From assembly GCA_907165275.2 (NCBI GenBank), contig OU015675.1, forward strand, positions 3,055,501 through 3,119,500: a stretch of 64,000 bases of DNA, given 5' to 3'. Source of the DNA: Zygaena filipendulae. Lineage: Eukaryota; Arthropoda; Insecta; Lepidoptera; Zygaenidae. Below the pieces are notes generated by a model, which did not search any database, was not told where the DNA came from, and saw only the letters and a list, made by a program, of their open reading frames with translations. The translations under genes were made by a program, and so were the position numbers. Below, piece by piece: positions 11,993 to 22,506 of this stretch (position 1 is its first letter; each line of letters starts with the position of its first letter).

Positions 11993-13653
11993 TTTAAAAT
12001 ATAATAGACAATAAGCGCCTGACTCCATCTGGCAGTCACCGTGCTGTCGCCGTCGTATAGTCGTCGGGTCTCCGCGCCGTGCCGTTACAGTGTGAAAACG
12101 TCCGGTTATGTCGGTTAATATAAGCTGTTATTAGTACAGATTAACCCACATTACCCATGTCGCGCATGTCTGTAGGTTTAACACGCTCGTAAATCAGGAC
12201 GGAAGGCACCGCATGTAATATGGACGTAATAAAATCAAGAGAAGTAAAATAAATATTTGTTTTAACATGGATATAACATGGGTAGGTAGGAGGTACCTAA
12301 ATGGTTTTATTGTAGTCAGGGTTTGAAACAAAGAATTTTCTAAAACAATATGAATATGTGTGTTGACTAAAGATTTTTTAAAATTTTAGCAAAGTAGGTA
12401 GGTACTCCTTTTAATATGGACATAATAAAACAACGAGGTATAGGTAGAATAAATGCTATTATAAGTATTGGTACCTACTGGTTATTATGGCATCATGGCT
12501 TAGAGTTAATTCTTTTTTTTCAACATAATATCAACTGGTTACACCAAAAACCCTTTTTACTTACATTCTGTAGCTTTTACGTTGATGAATCGATATGTGA
12601 AAGATCGATAATTCCCGTTAGATCCAGATCCATTATGTGAGACTTTTTCTCTTTAAATTTTTCTTTTTCAATTATTCATATGACGAAAAAGTCAAGTATC
12701 TAAAGGCAAACTATTTTGATCGTTGTTTAAGATTCTGCTAGGAATAATAGGTAAATATCTACCTATAGAATTATGGATTACCAAACGCTTAAATATCTGT
12801 ATATTTAACATAGGTACCTACTCATTGTCGACATATTATGTACCTACCTATATATTTTTTATATTTAATCCTTTTTTTCCTCAAAATATATCGTTACCTA
12901 GATGTAAGAGTTATTTAAATTTTAATTATTCAAATATCCAATCCGTTTTGATGCGAAACTAAGTTTCAAAGTAGGTAAAATTTTAAAAGAACAATTTTAA
13001 TTAAGGCCTCAGTTTTGTTCCCATCGAAATTCTTTCCAACTAATTAATGATTTTGGTGTTTTTCAAATTAAATTAAGCTAAATTATAGAATTGATGTCAG
13101 GAATTTTCATGAAATAGGTAGATACGGATTATTATTTTACTTATGTAATTTTTAACGAGGGACATATAATATTTAAACTCCTAATAATTTATGATTAAGT
13201 ACGTTTAGGTAATAAATCTAATAATTAAAAACATACGTATACATACGATACCTACTGCATTATAAATTACAGAGGAAACCTTAACAAAAACGTTAAATAG
13301 GTAGTATCTATAGTAGTTGTTGGATCCACAGAGATATAGATAGAAAAAATCGCTTCAGTTTAGTATGAAAACTAGTGTCGCCGTGTAAACTATACATCTC
13401 GCACAAAAACATTTAATTATATCAGCAAGGAAAGTTTTGTGCAAGTTAGAGCATTGTTCTAACTTTGCAAGCTTGGCGCGTCTGCGTCACTGTTTTGCCT
13501 AACTACTAGAAATATAACAGCTAGTGCAATTTTCTCTGTGTGGTTCGATCCAGCAATGTTCCCAAAAAACCTACAATCATTACACGTATATCCTAATTCC
13601 TAATACGATTGCGGTTAGAGTTAGAGGACGACATAAAACAGACAATTAGGTAT
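11993..13653. other. Intergenic, no gene seen
   Basis: A GC-richer stretch at 12030-12110 stands out but has no open frame; it might be a first exon or promoter of a gene not otherwise visible. ATGGACRTAATAAAA is repeated at about 12219 and 12416. Confidence 0.5.
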
Positions 13654-13755
13654 CAGGCGCGGTCGCAAGCTGAAATTTGGGGGGGGGGGTTTGGGGGGGT
13701 CACTAAAATATAAAATGTCGAGTAAATTAGACTATATTGCACAATACACAATTTT
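13654..13755. mobile_element. Left end of the CAGGCGCGG hAT-like family
   Basis: It starts CAGGCGCGGTCGCAAGC, has long G runs, then ATGTCGAGTAAATTAGAC, also present in the copy at 32390. The right end is not recognisable. Confidence 0.5.
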
Positions 13756-14940
13756 TAGAGATAGCTAGATACTATTAAAGATAAATGTAATTTTGAAAAC
13801 AAAAAAAAATAGCTTACATATTCTTGAAATAGACTACGATCACAAAGTAAATGACAGTCGAGGAAACAGAAACTATGGCACAAGTTTATGATTTCGTGCT
13901 GTTCGCTTACACCGAGACTCACATGCAGCGATGTCTGCGTCGTAAATATGACAACGTGCACATGACGTAGACGTATCGCCGCTGGTCGATTGCAGAATTA
14001 GGCAAGTTGTAAAGTGTCTAGAAATGTTAATCACGGGAACTCTGGGTAAATACCGCAATTTAAACTTATTGTTAGTTCGCAAAAGAAAAAAAAATGAAAA
14101 AATGAAAAATTTATTTATTACCATAACACACATAACATAGCAAATTACTTGTAGTCCCCACACTAGGCGTAGCCTGTAACGTGGGGGCCGTTTCAGAGAA
14201 GTGATGACAAAACCGTAATGTGCGTTAACATACTTATCCCTCAGTCAAGGTACATAGGTATATATGCGTGTATGCGTGAGTCTGCGTGTACGGGTGTGCG
14301 TGAATATGTTTGTGTGTGTGGTGTGTGTGTGTGTGTGTTAATATGTGTGGGTACGCGTGCAATGTGCATGGGTCTGGATGATCAGTGCATCAGTAGAAAA
14401 TCAAGACTGAACCCTGAGCAGATTCTCCGTCTGGGCGTAGGTCAAACACAGCAACCACTTCGCAACAATAAAGATGCAATGAGTTTAAATTCTAAACGAA
14501 TTTATCAAACAAAAATACTTCATTGATGTTAGTTTTATTTTGTTCATGACGCTCGTTCAAGTTACCTATCCAAATGACAGTTAGGTATCTTTAATCGCGA
14601 TTTGAAATGTGAATTTTTGTTTGAAGATTTGTTTTGGTAAATTCGTTGCGAAACAACGCAATCGGCCATTGTCTCATATACGCCATGTGTTGCGTTTTTT
14701 GAAGTTATTAGAAATAACTACGTAATTTTAGTTCTTAAAAAGCATGGCCGGATCACTTTTTCCATCTACTAATTGGTTTACAATTTTTTTTGTACATTTC
14801 GCAAAATCACACTATGTAGGTACTGGCATAGTTATGCCAGTATGAATGCCTTGGGAGGCAAGGATTAACGTGTGTGGTGAGTGCGTTCAGAAAGCAACAC
14901 GGTACGTTCTTGTGGATTGTGTTCGAAAAGTTAAACATTA
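13756..14940. other. Intergenic, TG repeat, no gene seen
   Basis: Only the TG-rich repeat at 14290-14345 is identifiable. Confidence 0.5.
14290..14345. repeat. TG-rich simple repeat
   Basis: GTGTGTGTGTGT runs with interruptions. The overlapping 102-codon frame is low complexity and is not called as a gene. Confidence 0.8.
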
Positions 14941-15119
14941 TCCTTATATTACTACCTAGTGAAAGTGAGTTTTATTTGTTACACTTTCACGTCTCAACGG
15001 CTCAACCGATCATCATGAAATTTTGCATACACGTTATCAGGGGCATAGGGTACTTTTTATCCCGGAATTCTCGCGGGAACTCCTAAATTACCGGGGGTGA
15101 AACCGCGAGGAACAGCTAG
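14941..15119 (+). mobile_element. Non-autonomous Helitron
   Basis: Start TCCTTATATTACTACCTAG; end GTGAAACCGCGAGGAACAGC then TAG. The interior keeps CGATCATCATGAAATTTTGC. Confidence 0.8.
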
Positions 15120-15362
15120 TTTTAATTACCTATATAATCGTATGTTGTGTGGCTTTTTCCTGGCCACATCATGTGAGCTTGTTAATATCAATACTTCAAG
15201 GTATTTAATGGTGTAGGCAAATATTAATTTGCCGGATTTCGCGACTGATTTCCGACGCTGGTTACTGCTGTTGCAGCTGCGAAGTGTCTCATTACGTTTG
15301 TATTGCATCAGCGATCGGCGTTGCATGCAATGGTAGATAGAGCTGTATTCGTGATGTGCTCC

Positions 15363-15540
15363 TTTCATTTATTTATTTATTTATTTATTTAACAATTAAT
15401 GCACACAAGGACAACAAAAAAGGAAAGGAAGTATTAAAGTAATCATGTACAAGGGTCATGCTTATTCCATGTGGAATTTCTTCCAGCAGACCCGCAACAG
15501 GAAAAGAGATAAGAATAAGCTGATCTGGTGTGCATCTGTT
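15363..15540 (-). mobile_element. LINE 3' UTR with (AAAT)n tail
   Basis: A (TTTA)n run at 15366-15391 is followed by AACAATTAATGCACAC, a common start (read in reverse) of lepidopteran CR1-type 3' ends. No coding part remains. Confidence 0.5.
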
Positions 15541-15566
15541 CGATCTGTTAATTCATCTATACAGAG

Positions 15567-15750
15567 TCTTTACTTTATATTATAAATGTGAAAGTTTGGA
15601 TGGATGGATGTTTGTTTGTTACCTATTTAGGTACGCCAGAACGGCTGAATGAAATCGGATGGGATTCGGCAAATAGATAGATTATATAGTCTGGGATAGG
15701 TGTTTTATCTCGGAATTCCCGAGGGAACTCCGATATTACCGAACAACTAG
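15567..15750 (+). mobile_element. Helitron, hairpin damaged
   Basis: Start TCTTTACTTTATATTATAAA; end CCGATATTACCGAACAACTAG. Part of the terminal hairpin is deleted. Confidence 0.7.
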
Positions 15751-16139
15751 TTGTACATAATTTGTATTCAGTATTGTTGGTATCATAATGTAGGTAGGTA
15801 TAGGAACACATATATACGTACATTATGATAATTATTAAAATTATAATTTAATCATTACCGCGTGAATTAGGGTAAAATATAAAATTACCCTTTGTCCTTT
15901 CTGTACTCCTGACAACGTGAATGCATTCCTTGATGATCGGTTCGGTATTTAAGCGTGAAAGCCATTGATTTATATTGATCAATGGTGAAAGTGTACCTCA
16001 ACAGTACCTTAATTTACAAGAAAATAATCTGTAGGAGCGATATTATTATTTTATTTTAAGCAACGCGCCATTTTAAACTAAATGCCTTTCAATAAAGTGA
16101 TTGAAAAATAAGAAAATACATTGTACCTACTTATATTAT

Positions 16140-16300
16140 CTTCTTTTTAAATAAAAATGAATATTTGAATGTCTGTCCTCTATACGTTTAGAAACCATTG
16201 GTCCGATTGTGATGAAACTTTGGCGGGTTGTTTTGCCTGCGTTCGCAAAGGTTCCTGATCCCAAAACTCTCACGCGGGTAAAACCGCGGGGCACAGCTAG
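16140..16300 (+). mobile_element. Helitron, second subfamily
   Basis: It starts TCTTCTTTTTAAATAAAAAT and ends AAAACCGCGGGGCACAGCTAG (final bases at 16300). Its 5' part (GTCCGATTGTGATGAA) recurs at 53465-53590. Confidence 0.75.
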
Positions 16301-16567
16301 TTCATTATATAACTAAACCATAGTTTCCCCATCCCGTATAGTTGTATAATAATTATTATATCTATGCAAGTTTCAATATAAAGGGTTTCTGTCAGTACCA
16401 CTATTAAAGCATCGCCCCGTTTTTTCGAAGTAAAAAGTTACTTCGCTCTCTGTTTGTTCAATTCAAAAATATTCCGGAAATGGGAGTTGCATAATCAGAG
16501 TTAGGTTCGTGGCGATTCCAGCAATGATCTGAAAAAGAGTACACAGAGATGTAAAGGTACCAAAATA

Positions 16568-17003
16568 GTATATTTCATTATAAGTGCGGAAACCCTGTCA
16601 TTGCAAAGAGTTCCGACAAATGTCTACCCGAACCGAGGCGCAGCCGAAGGTGAGGGTTGACAGTCGGAACTAGTTGCAATGACGGTTCCGCACGTGTACT
16701 GAACAACTATTTTTAATACAGTTGCGAAAAAAATGAAGAAATTTAATAAAATATCAAAAACACAACAAACTCAACTAAGTTCCAACTGTGATCAAGAGAT
16801 GGCGCTAGTCGTATTAGTAATGCGAAACCTACGTTTCGCAATGCAAAAAAGTGTGTCAAAGTCGTGTCGCCATTTGACAGTTGGCAAAGAGAACGCACGA
16901 GTTCGGGAAAGGTAAACAAAAAGCTCGAGCATGTAATAGCCCACATCCCGAACGCTAAACGTCCCTGCAATACGCCACTTTTTGAGCAACTGTATTAAAA
17001 ATA
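16568..17003 (+). mobile_element. Composite MITE, copy 1
   Basis: It starts with TTTCATTATAAGTGCGGAA and a TTCCGAC hairpin region, followed by a unit bounded by TTAATACAGTTGC and GCAACTGTATTAA (16713-17000). The same element lies reversed at 25058-25457. A frame starting MKKFNKI is shared in outline with copy 2 but diverges by frameshift. Confidence 0.7.
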
Positions 17004-17518
17004 TTTTTTTTTTAATTTACTTTAACGAATACAAACATCTCATACAAAAGGTTTACAAAATTATGAGTAAAATGAATTTTAAATATGTGTCAACAACGTA
17101 TTCACCAAATCGATAGAGATTGACATAGTAAAAGTGCGACCACGGTTGCGATGCGACTTGCGATACCTAAACACATCTATGTGGAAATACACAAATATAA
17201 CACAAACATATATACACATTACACGTACATAAATATATACATAAATACAAATACATATCAAAACTTAAAATAGAAAATAAAATTTGCAATAAAAATAATG
17301 AGAAAATGCCATTGCTGCATGTATAAAGAAGTATCACTTGTGAACGGCTCGAGCAAATTGGTTGATTTATTTTTTGTTGTGTTCATAGAGACAAGATTTT
17401 TTTTGAAAAATCTACGGGAAAGGTCTGAAATTTGGATTAGGTAGGTGAAAATAAAAAAAAATCCATAACTACTTCACCTATGAAGCTCAAAGGAGGGAAG
17501 TTTATAGAAAGTAGATAT

Positions 17519-17590
17519 TAGTTAAGAAAGGATCAGAGTCCCCGAAGGAATCCTGAAAGTCACGCGTGTGAATATGCAAGGAACGGCTAG
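17519..17590 (+). mobile_element. Helitron 3' fragment
   Basis: CACGCGTGTGAATATGCAAG then GAACGGCTAG, downstream of the last recognised receptor exon. Confidence 0.5.
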
Positions 17591-17749
17591 TAGTTAATAA
17601 AAATTCCTAATATTTTACAACACAAAGTGCTTGGTAACCGTTAACAAGCTACGCTTAAATAAAAACTTTATAAAATTTGAAAACATTTGCGTAATATCAA
17701 TAGCGACTTATATTTATCACGAAACATAACGAACTTGTTTGATATTTAC

Positions 17750-17839
17750 AGATAGAACGAGATCGTAGTTGAAATAGAAATACCCGTTGGCTGAGATGCG
17801 CACGTCGTATCTATCCAAGTTGCGGTCGAAGTTCAGTAT
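17750..17839 (-). CDS. Gustatory receptor, exon 3
   Basis: A 90-bp, 30-codon exon. The acceptor is TATTCTCCAG and the donor is GTAAAT on the minus strand; both boundaries are phase 0. The product contains RYDVRISANGYFYFNYDLVLS-like sequence: the region just before TM7 of insect gustatory receptors, where an aromatic G-Y-F stretch precedes the last helix. This is the clearest confirmation that the gene is a gustatory receptor. If the donor were not used, the frame would read a further 10 codons to a stop and lack TM7. Intron 2 (17840-18432) carries a 224-bp MITE. Downstream sequence is full of repeats (Helitron end near 17590, a MITE at 16.6-17.0 kb). Confidence 0.75.
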
Positions 17840-18076
17840 CTGGAGAATAGTAAGATACTTTTTGCAATCTACAACATACTAAGGCTATAGATATTGATCA
17901 TGTTTCAATTGTACATATTTGTCGGAATCTTGATCACACCTATGTACCTAGTCATAATTTTATCGTATCAACTGACTGATCGTTGCTACCCTTATCGAGC
18001 TAGTTCCAGATTCACCAGATTGTCGGCCTACTTTTGTAGGAGGTATGACCGCATTGCGTCTGCTGGCACAATATAT

Positions 18077-18300
18077 GGACGCAGATAAGCAATAACATGT
18101 TAACCCACAAAATTAAGTTACCTATTCAGAACGATTTATTGAGAGTTAGTTGTAGTGTGTTTACCTTATTACATTGTTTAAGTATGTAACTAAATATTGA
18201 ACATAAAAAATGTTGACAGAAAATGGCGCTATAATTTTAAAACACGATTTACTCAAAATTTCTCCAGTGTGGGTTAACACACTATTGCTTATCTATGTCC
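18077..18300. mobile_element. MITE family M4, copy 1 (receptor intron 2)
   Basis: The ends are inverted: GGACGCAGATAAGCAATA at left, and GGACATAGATAAGCAATA when the right end is read in reverse. The element is flanked by a 4-bp duplication ATAT (18073-18076, 18301-18304). It lies in intron 2 of the gustatory receptor. Confidence 0.85.
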
Positions 18301-18432
18301 ATATACAGTTATTGACAGGTCAGCCAGGCGTCGCCTCTCGGGTACAAGGATTATTGTTATTATACGTATCTATTAATAATAATAATTATCATCGAGGATA
18401 TGAAAATCGGTAATGATTGTAGGTGTACTCAC

Positions 18433-18495
18433 GGACTCTAGTAAGTCATCAGACTTAAATCGGTCAACCATTTCGATATTCTGACTTTTCTGTAC
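18433..18495 (-). CDS. Gustatory receptor, exon 2
   Basis: A 63-bp exon of 21 codons, too short for an ordinary ORF search. On the minus strand it follows an acceptor ending TTTCAG and is closed by the donor GTGAGT. Both ends are phase 0, so it continues the frame of exon 1. It begins VQKSQNIEMVDRF, a hydrophilic stretch that fits the intracellular region between TM6 and TM7 of gustatory receptors. Intron 1 (18496-19394) holds a hAT-like MITE and a Helitron. Being short, it is supported mainly by splice sites, phase and position. Confidence 0.7.
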
Positions 18496-18650
18496 CTGAA
18501 ACTATCGGGAAGCAAGTAACTTTTGACATTCTCCAATTTTTGGTTATATTAGTTTTCTTTTATTTTTCATCAGAAATAAAGCAGAAAAGATTTCGCAATG
18601 TCGCAAAAATCGTAAATTTATGTTAATTAACATCCAACAAGTATACCATG

Positions 18651-18912
18651 CGGCGTTGCCAGACGTTCCGATTTCGGCGGGACGACCCGATTTTTAAATC
18701 AAAATGAAATGTCCCGCTTTTCGGGGACAACTCAGCCGTGCATCATGCATGCAATACTCATTCCTCAGACTAGGTACCTATTGTTTAAAACAGTAAATTT
18801 TTCTAATGAATAAAACTTTTTGACTTTGTCCCGCTTTGGACGAAAGAATCCCGCTTTTTTCGCTCACAGTTTCAAAATCCTGACTTGCCAAAAAATATAT
18901 CTGGCAACGCTC
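18651..18912. mobile_element. hAT-like MITE in receptor intron 1
   Basis: A 262-bp element with inverted ends sharing GCGTTGCCAGA, flanked by a perfect 8-bp duplication ATACCATG (18643-18650 and 18913-18920). The interior has repeated CCCGCTTT motifs. It lies wholly inside intron 1 of the gustatory receptor. Confidence 0.8.
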
Positions 18913-19044
18913 ATACCATGGTTTCATCAAAATCTAAGGCCTGAGGGGTAATTAACACACACACACACAAACACAAACTTTTGCACTCACTCATCCGAAC
19001 TTGCATGTTTTTGATAGGAACCACTAAACTCCTTTTCTTTTTTC

Positions 19045-19259
19045 TTTTCTATATAATATGCCAATGTTTGTTTGTTACCCTTTCACATCTTAACTGTTCA
19101 ACTGATCATTATGAAATTTTGCAGATCCCTTGTCAAGGGTAGGTACAGAAAAAGACCTAGACTACTTTTTCCCAGAACTCCCGCGGGAACTGCGAAATTA
19201 ACACGGGCGGCGGGTGATACCGCTGGGAACAGAAAAGAAAAGAAATACATGACAGCTAG
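19045..19259 (+). mobile_element. Helitron in receptor intron 1
   Basis: The interior CTGATCATTATGAAATTTTG and AACTCCCGCGGGAACTGCG are typical. The end GACAGCTAG is separated from the hairpin by a 20-bp A-rich insertion. Confidence 0.7.
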
Positions 19260-19394
19260 TATAGTCGAATACTTTAAATAAGACAAAGGGTATTTTTATC
19301 CGGGATAAATGTGTAGTACCCGGGGAAATCCTGAAATTCACCCACAACTGACCCACGTGGAGTAGGTGGCGGGTATAGATAGATAGACACTTAC

Positions 19395-20297
19395 ATGTCT
19401 CTCAATTTCGTTGCAAACAAAAACGAATACCAATATTTCTGTAATTTCGGCTGCAGTTCTGATCAATATCTTTATTATTCCAACCATCTCGCTAACCGAC
19501 CCAATGAATTTATATAGTTTTATCAAGTCTAAATAGGTTCTAAAAACGGAACTTGTCAAATTAATGAGTAAAATAACACCACATTTCTGATTCAACATCT
19601 TCGTGTATTTACACACGCAGCCATAATGTTCCATTAGCGATTTGAAACGCTCATTTGTTGAATGAATATAGACCGTATTTTGTTTTGCGATGTCCTTGAA
19701 TAGTTTTCTCAGAATGCGTAATTGCCTTTCGATGCTCAGCAGATAAATTAAGATTTTCATGAGAACAATGTTTGCGAATAATAACATGTAATCATTAAGA
19801 ATGACAAGCCATATTATGTTATTGTTGATCAAGCCGCTGATGAAATCTATTAACAATACACAAATGCAGGTCAAAGTGGTCACACTGTATACTGCATAAA
19901 GCATATTCTTCTTTGAATCGTGCCTCGGCAGCTTGAGTTTCCCATCCATTTTCCTCGTTTGTTTTTCCAATACCTTGAAACTTTTATCACATCTTATATT
20001 TTTATATATGTAATACACGATTTCAGTGGTGTGGTAAAATAAATTAGTTAGATTTATAACTTTCCTCACGATATTACTGCGCGTAACGTAACTCACGTAC
20101 CCAGACCAAATTATTATTAAAAACGTTGTGAAACTCAAAGCTTTACCGTAAACGAAATATGTTGTTTTCCATTTTTCATTTTCGAAATGCGGCACGGATA
20201 TGAAGAAAATGTAAAAGAGTTTTTTGTAAAAGTTCGTGACTATGTCGTCAAAACTGCAATTCTTCCTGTTTTTATAATTTTTTGTTATGGGAATCAT
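19395..20297 (-). CDS. Gustatory receptor, exon 1 (TM1-TM6)
   Basis: This exon encodes the first 301 residues of a seven-pass insect gustatory receptor, a ligand-gated cation channel subunit of taste-neuron membranes. Seen: hydrophobic stretches near residues 25-38, 51-72, 80-98, 132-157, 161-189, 238-259 and 266-296, separated by basic loops; the long basic loop after the segment at 161-189 and the ending VFVCNEIERH (about 292-301) match the end of TM6 in this family. The open frame runs on past CNEIERH, but a strong donor (CAT then GTAAGTG on the minus strand) cuts it at 19395, giving exactly 301 codons and phase 0. The start is the first ATG downstream of an in-frame stop. With the two short exons below, the model reaches 352 residues; family members are usually about 350-430. 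The TM7 exon with the TYhhhhhQF motif was not found, so the gene may be intact with a distant exon, or a pseudogene. The subfamily (probably a divergent bitter type) and ligand are unknown. Confidence 0.85.
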
Positions 20298-20528
20298 TTT
20301 AATATATGAATCGATGAACGTCCAAACGAACTGGCTCCGTCAGACAATGATTTTTACAGTAATTTTATCGACTCATATTAAATAGAAGTTTAGTCATGTC
20401 ATGTTTATCGATAGGTGTACAATAGAAAAATAAGTGATGAAGCGTTCCTAAATTAATGTATTTTATAATGTGAAATGAAATGAAATGATTTTATTTACAC
20501 TAGGTATATTAAATACTATTATTACCTA

Positions 20529-20764
20529 CCCTACTAATATTATAAATGCGAAAGTAACTCTTTCTGTCTGTCTGTTACGATTTTACGCCATAACGGCTCA
20601 ATCGATCATCACGAAATTTTCATACACATTGTCTGGAGAACAGAGAAGGACATAAGACATACTCTTTATCCCGGAATTCCCGCGGGAAGTCCGGAATCAT
20701 GGACCAATAAATGTTTAATTGGTCCATGTCCGAAATTAACGCGGGTGAAACCGCGGCGAACAGC
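20529..20764 (+). mobile_element. Helitron interrupted by the micro-insertion
   Basis: Start CCTACTAATATTATAAATGC; end GGTGAAACCGCGGCGAACAG then a mutated CATC. It contains the 31-bp palindromic insertion at 20698-20728. Confidence 0.8.
20698..20728. mobile_element. 31-bp palindromic micro-insertion, copy A
   Basis: CATGGACCAAT and its reverse complement surround a short loop. The flanks are TCCGGAAT (20690-20697) and TCCGAAAT (20729-20736), an 8-bp duplication with one mismatch. It interrupts a Helitron whose sequence is otherwise continuous across it. Confidence 0.7.
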
Positions 20765-20828
20765 ATCTAAACTAACTTTTTTATTCCGGAACAAAGAGCG
20801 GGAACTTCTGATTTTAAAATGAAAAGAC

Positions 20829-20909
20829 TGGTAGAGAATGCCTTAGGCATTAAGTCCGCCTTTTGTACGATAAAGTGCAATAAAGTTCTTTAAATAAATA
20901 AATAAAAGC
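20829..20909 (+). mobile_element. LINE 3' end copy B
   Basis: It matches the copy at 2810-2905 through GCATTAAGTCCGCC, the GTGCAATAAAG signal and the (AAAT)n tail. It lies between two Helitron fragments. Confidence 0.6.
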
Positions 20910-20952
20910 AGGTATTCCCTAAGTTACGCGGGTAAAACCGCGGGGAATAGCT
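20910..20952 (+). mobile_element. Helitron 3' fragment
   Basis: AGTTACGCGGGTAAAACCGC then GGGGAATAGCTA, with the last base of CTAG mutated. Confidence 0.55.
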
Positions 20953-21558
20953 ATATATATTCGGATATGTATTCGGAGAACGAATGGTTTAGTTTTGTTT
21001 AAACATTATTTTGTGTCAAGATTAAATTAGAAAACTCTATAATAACCTCATAACGTTCCGATCCTTATGAATTAGAAGCATCTGAATTATTAACATTAAC
21101 CGTAATGGCACTACTTAGTAATCTCAAGTTTTCTTCTCATGTTTATACGCAACAAAATTCTTAGTAAAACCTTATTAAAGATACGTAATCTTAGCGCAAG
21201 TCTAATGAATATAAATCCACTTGCTAGGTAATAGCTGTGTAGTTTAATTAACTCCAATTCCATCCACTCGTTCAATATTACATAAACCCTGAGGGAGTCA
21301 CTGCCTGGATTAGTTCAGAAGATTTGTTGATTCAAATTGAAAATGTAACTGAGCTTTTGTTTGTTTAGCATTAAGCATTTGGATAGCAGTACGTTGCACT
21401 TTAAGGATTATTTGAATTTTCCACTATACAACGTTATTTTTAGCATGTTAAAACTTATATATTACTTATTTACTTACTTACTTATTACTTACTTATCATA
21501 TGAAATCAGCAGTAGGAGCATCGATTGCATTTTAAAGTGTCGATTTTTTACCTAAAAA

Positions 21559-21755
21559 TGGGTCATTAGTTTTTGTGGGTGGACCACGCCATGGTCTTCG
21601 GTAGCCATAATTTTCTTTAATTTCGTGGGAATCGGCACTTAACCGATTAATTTGCTTATAACTTTGGGTGGTTTCTTTTTTGTATCGAAACAATGCACAA
21701 ACACATAAGAGAAACACATTGACAAAGCACAAGACAGGTGAGTATGTACTATATT
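21559..21755 (-). CDS. Possible orphan exon: membrane helix plus basic tail
   Basis: On the minus strand an open frame has a hydrophobic helix (CFVNVFLLCVCALF) followed by a hydrophilic tail ending GYRRPWRGPPTKTNDPFL. A possible donor (TTTAG then GTAAAA) lies at the end and a weak acceptor (AATATAG) at the start. The tail composition looks coding, but no partner exon or conserved family was found. It is 1.26 kb upstream of the receptor start and is probably not part of it. Chance is a real possibility. Confidence 0.2.
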
Positions 21756-22437
21756 ATAAATCATATTTTATAGAGATACCTATCTTCTTCTAATGAAAAT
21801 ACTTACTGTTGGGGACTTTAGTGTTATTAAAAATAAACTAGCAAACACTAGAATAGTGTTTGCTTAAACAATAGCTCAAGCCACATTGAGATCACAGTAG
21901 AACCAAAGAACAACAACAAGAACAAAAACAAAGGGGATAAAAATACATCGTGGAAGGAAAAACAAAAAGAAAAGTTGTATTTTAGCACAAATAGAAGAAA
22001 AGTAAAGAAAAAAGGCCACGCGGAAGTTTATTTACGTCGCGAATCGTCTCTGTTGAAGTTAAGGGAAAAATTTAAAAGATCAAAATTTGGGAAGCAAAAT
22101 TTGCATTTACATGAGTGTTTTGTAAGACTTTTAAGAAATGTCCACAGGAGGAGGACAGGAGGTTGCAAGAGGAAGTTTATGATTTATACCTAGTATAGGT
22201 ACTCCTGAGACAGATAAATATCGAGTGTAATTAGGGTTGCCAACAAATAACAGTTCTTTGGGCAAATATAGTATTTTCCAGTCCAAGGTAATAAAAAATA
22301 TAGTACCCACACTGAAAGAAAATATAACATTTTCATTTGAAGAGTGTAAATTGATTCATTAAATACAGTGCACAATATTTTCAGCTTCCGATGGGTCGAA
22401 GCACAAAAAAGCCCATTTCTCCACTTCAAACGCATTG

Positions 22438-22506
22438 GCGTACCAAAACGTAGTGATTACCTTCTCTCTGGGCGTACCTACCAGAAAGAAGGTAATCACT
22501 ACGTGG
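22438..22506. repeat. Hairpin repeat GTAGTGATTACCTTCT
   Basis: The left arm has ACGTAGTGATTACCTTCTCT and the right arm AGAAGGTAATCACTACGT. The right-arm text recurs at about 8927-8955 inside the hAT-like element. Confidence 0.55.

Noticed and set aside
14218..14526. 102-codon plus-strand frame
   Set aside because: Driven by TG repeats; no domain or splice support.
16733..16915. Small basic protein shared by two loci (also 25063-25326)
   Set aside because: It sits inside the composite MITE; the copies diverge by frameshift.
17079..17261. Candidate TM7 exon of the gustatory receptor
   Set aside because: The hydrophobic stretch lacks TY-5h-QF, and the acceptor phase does not match exon 3.
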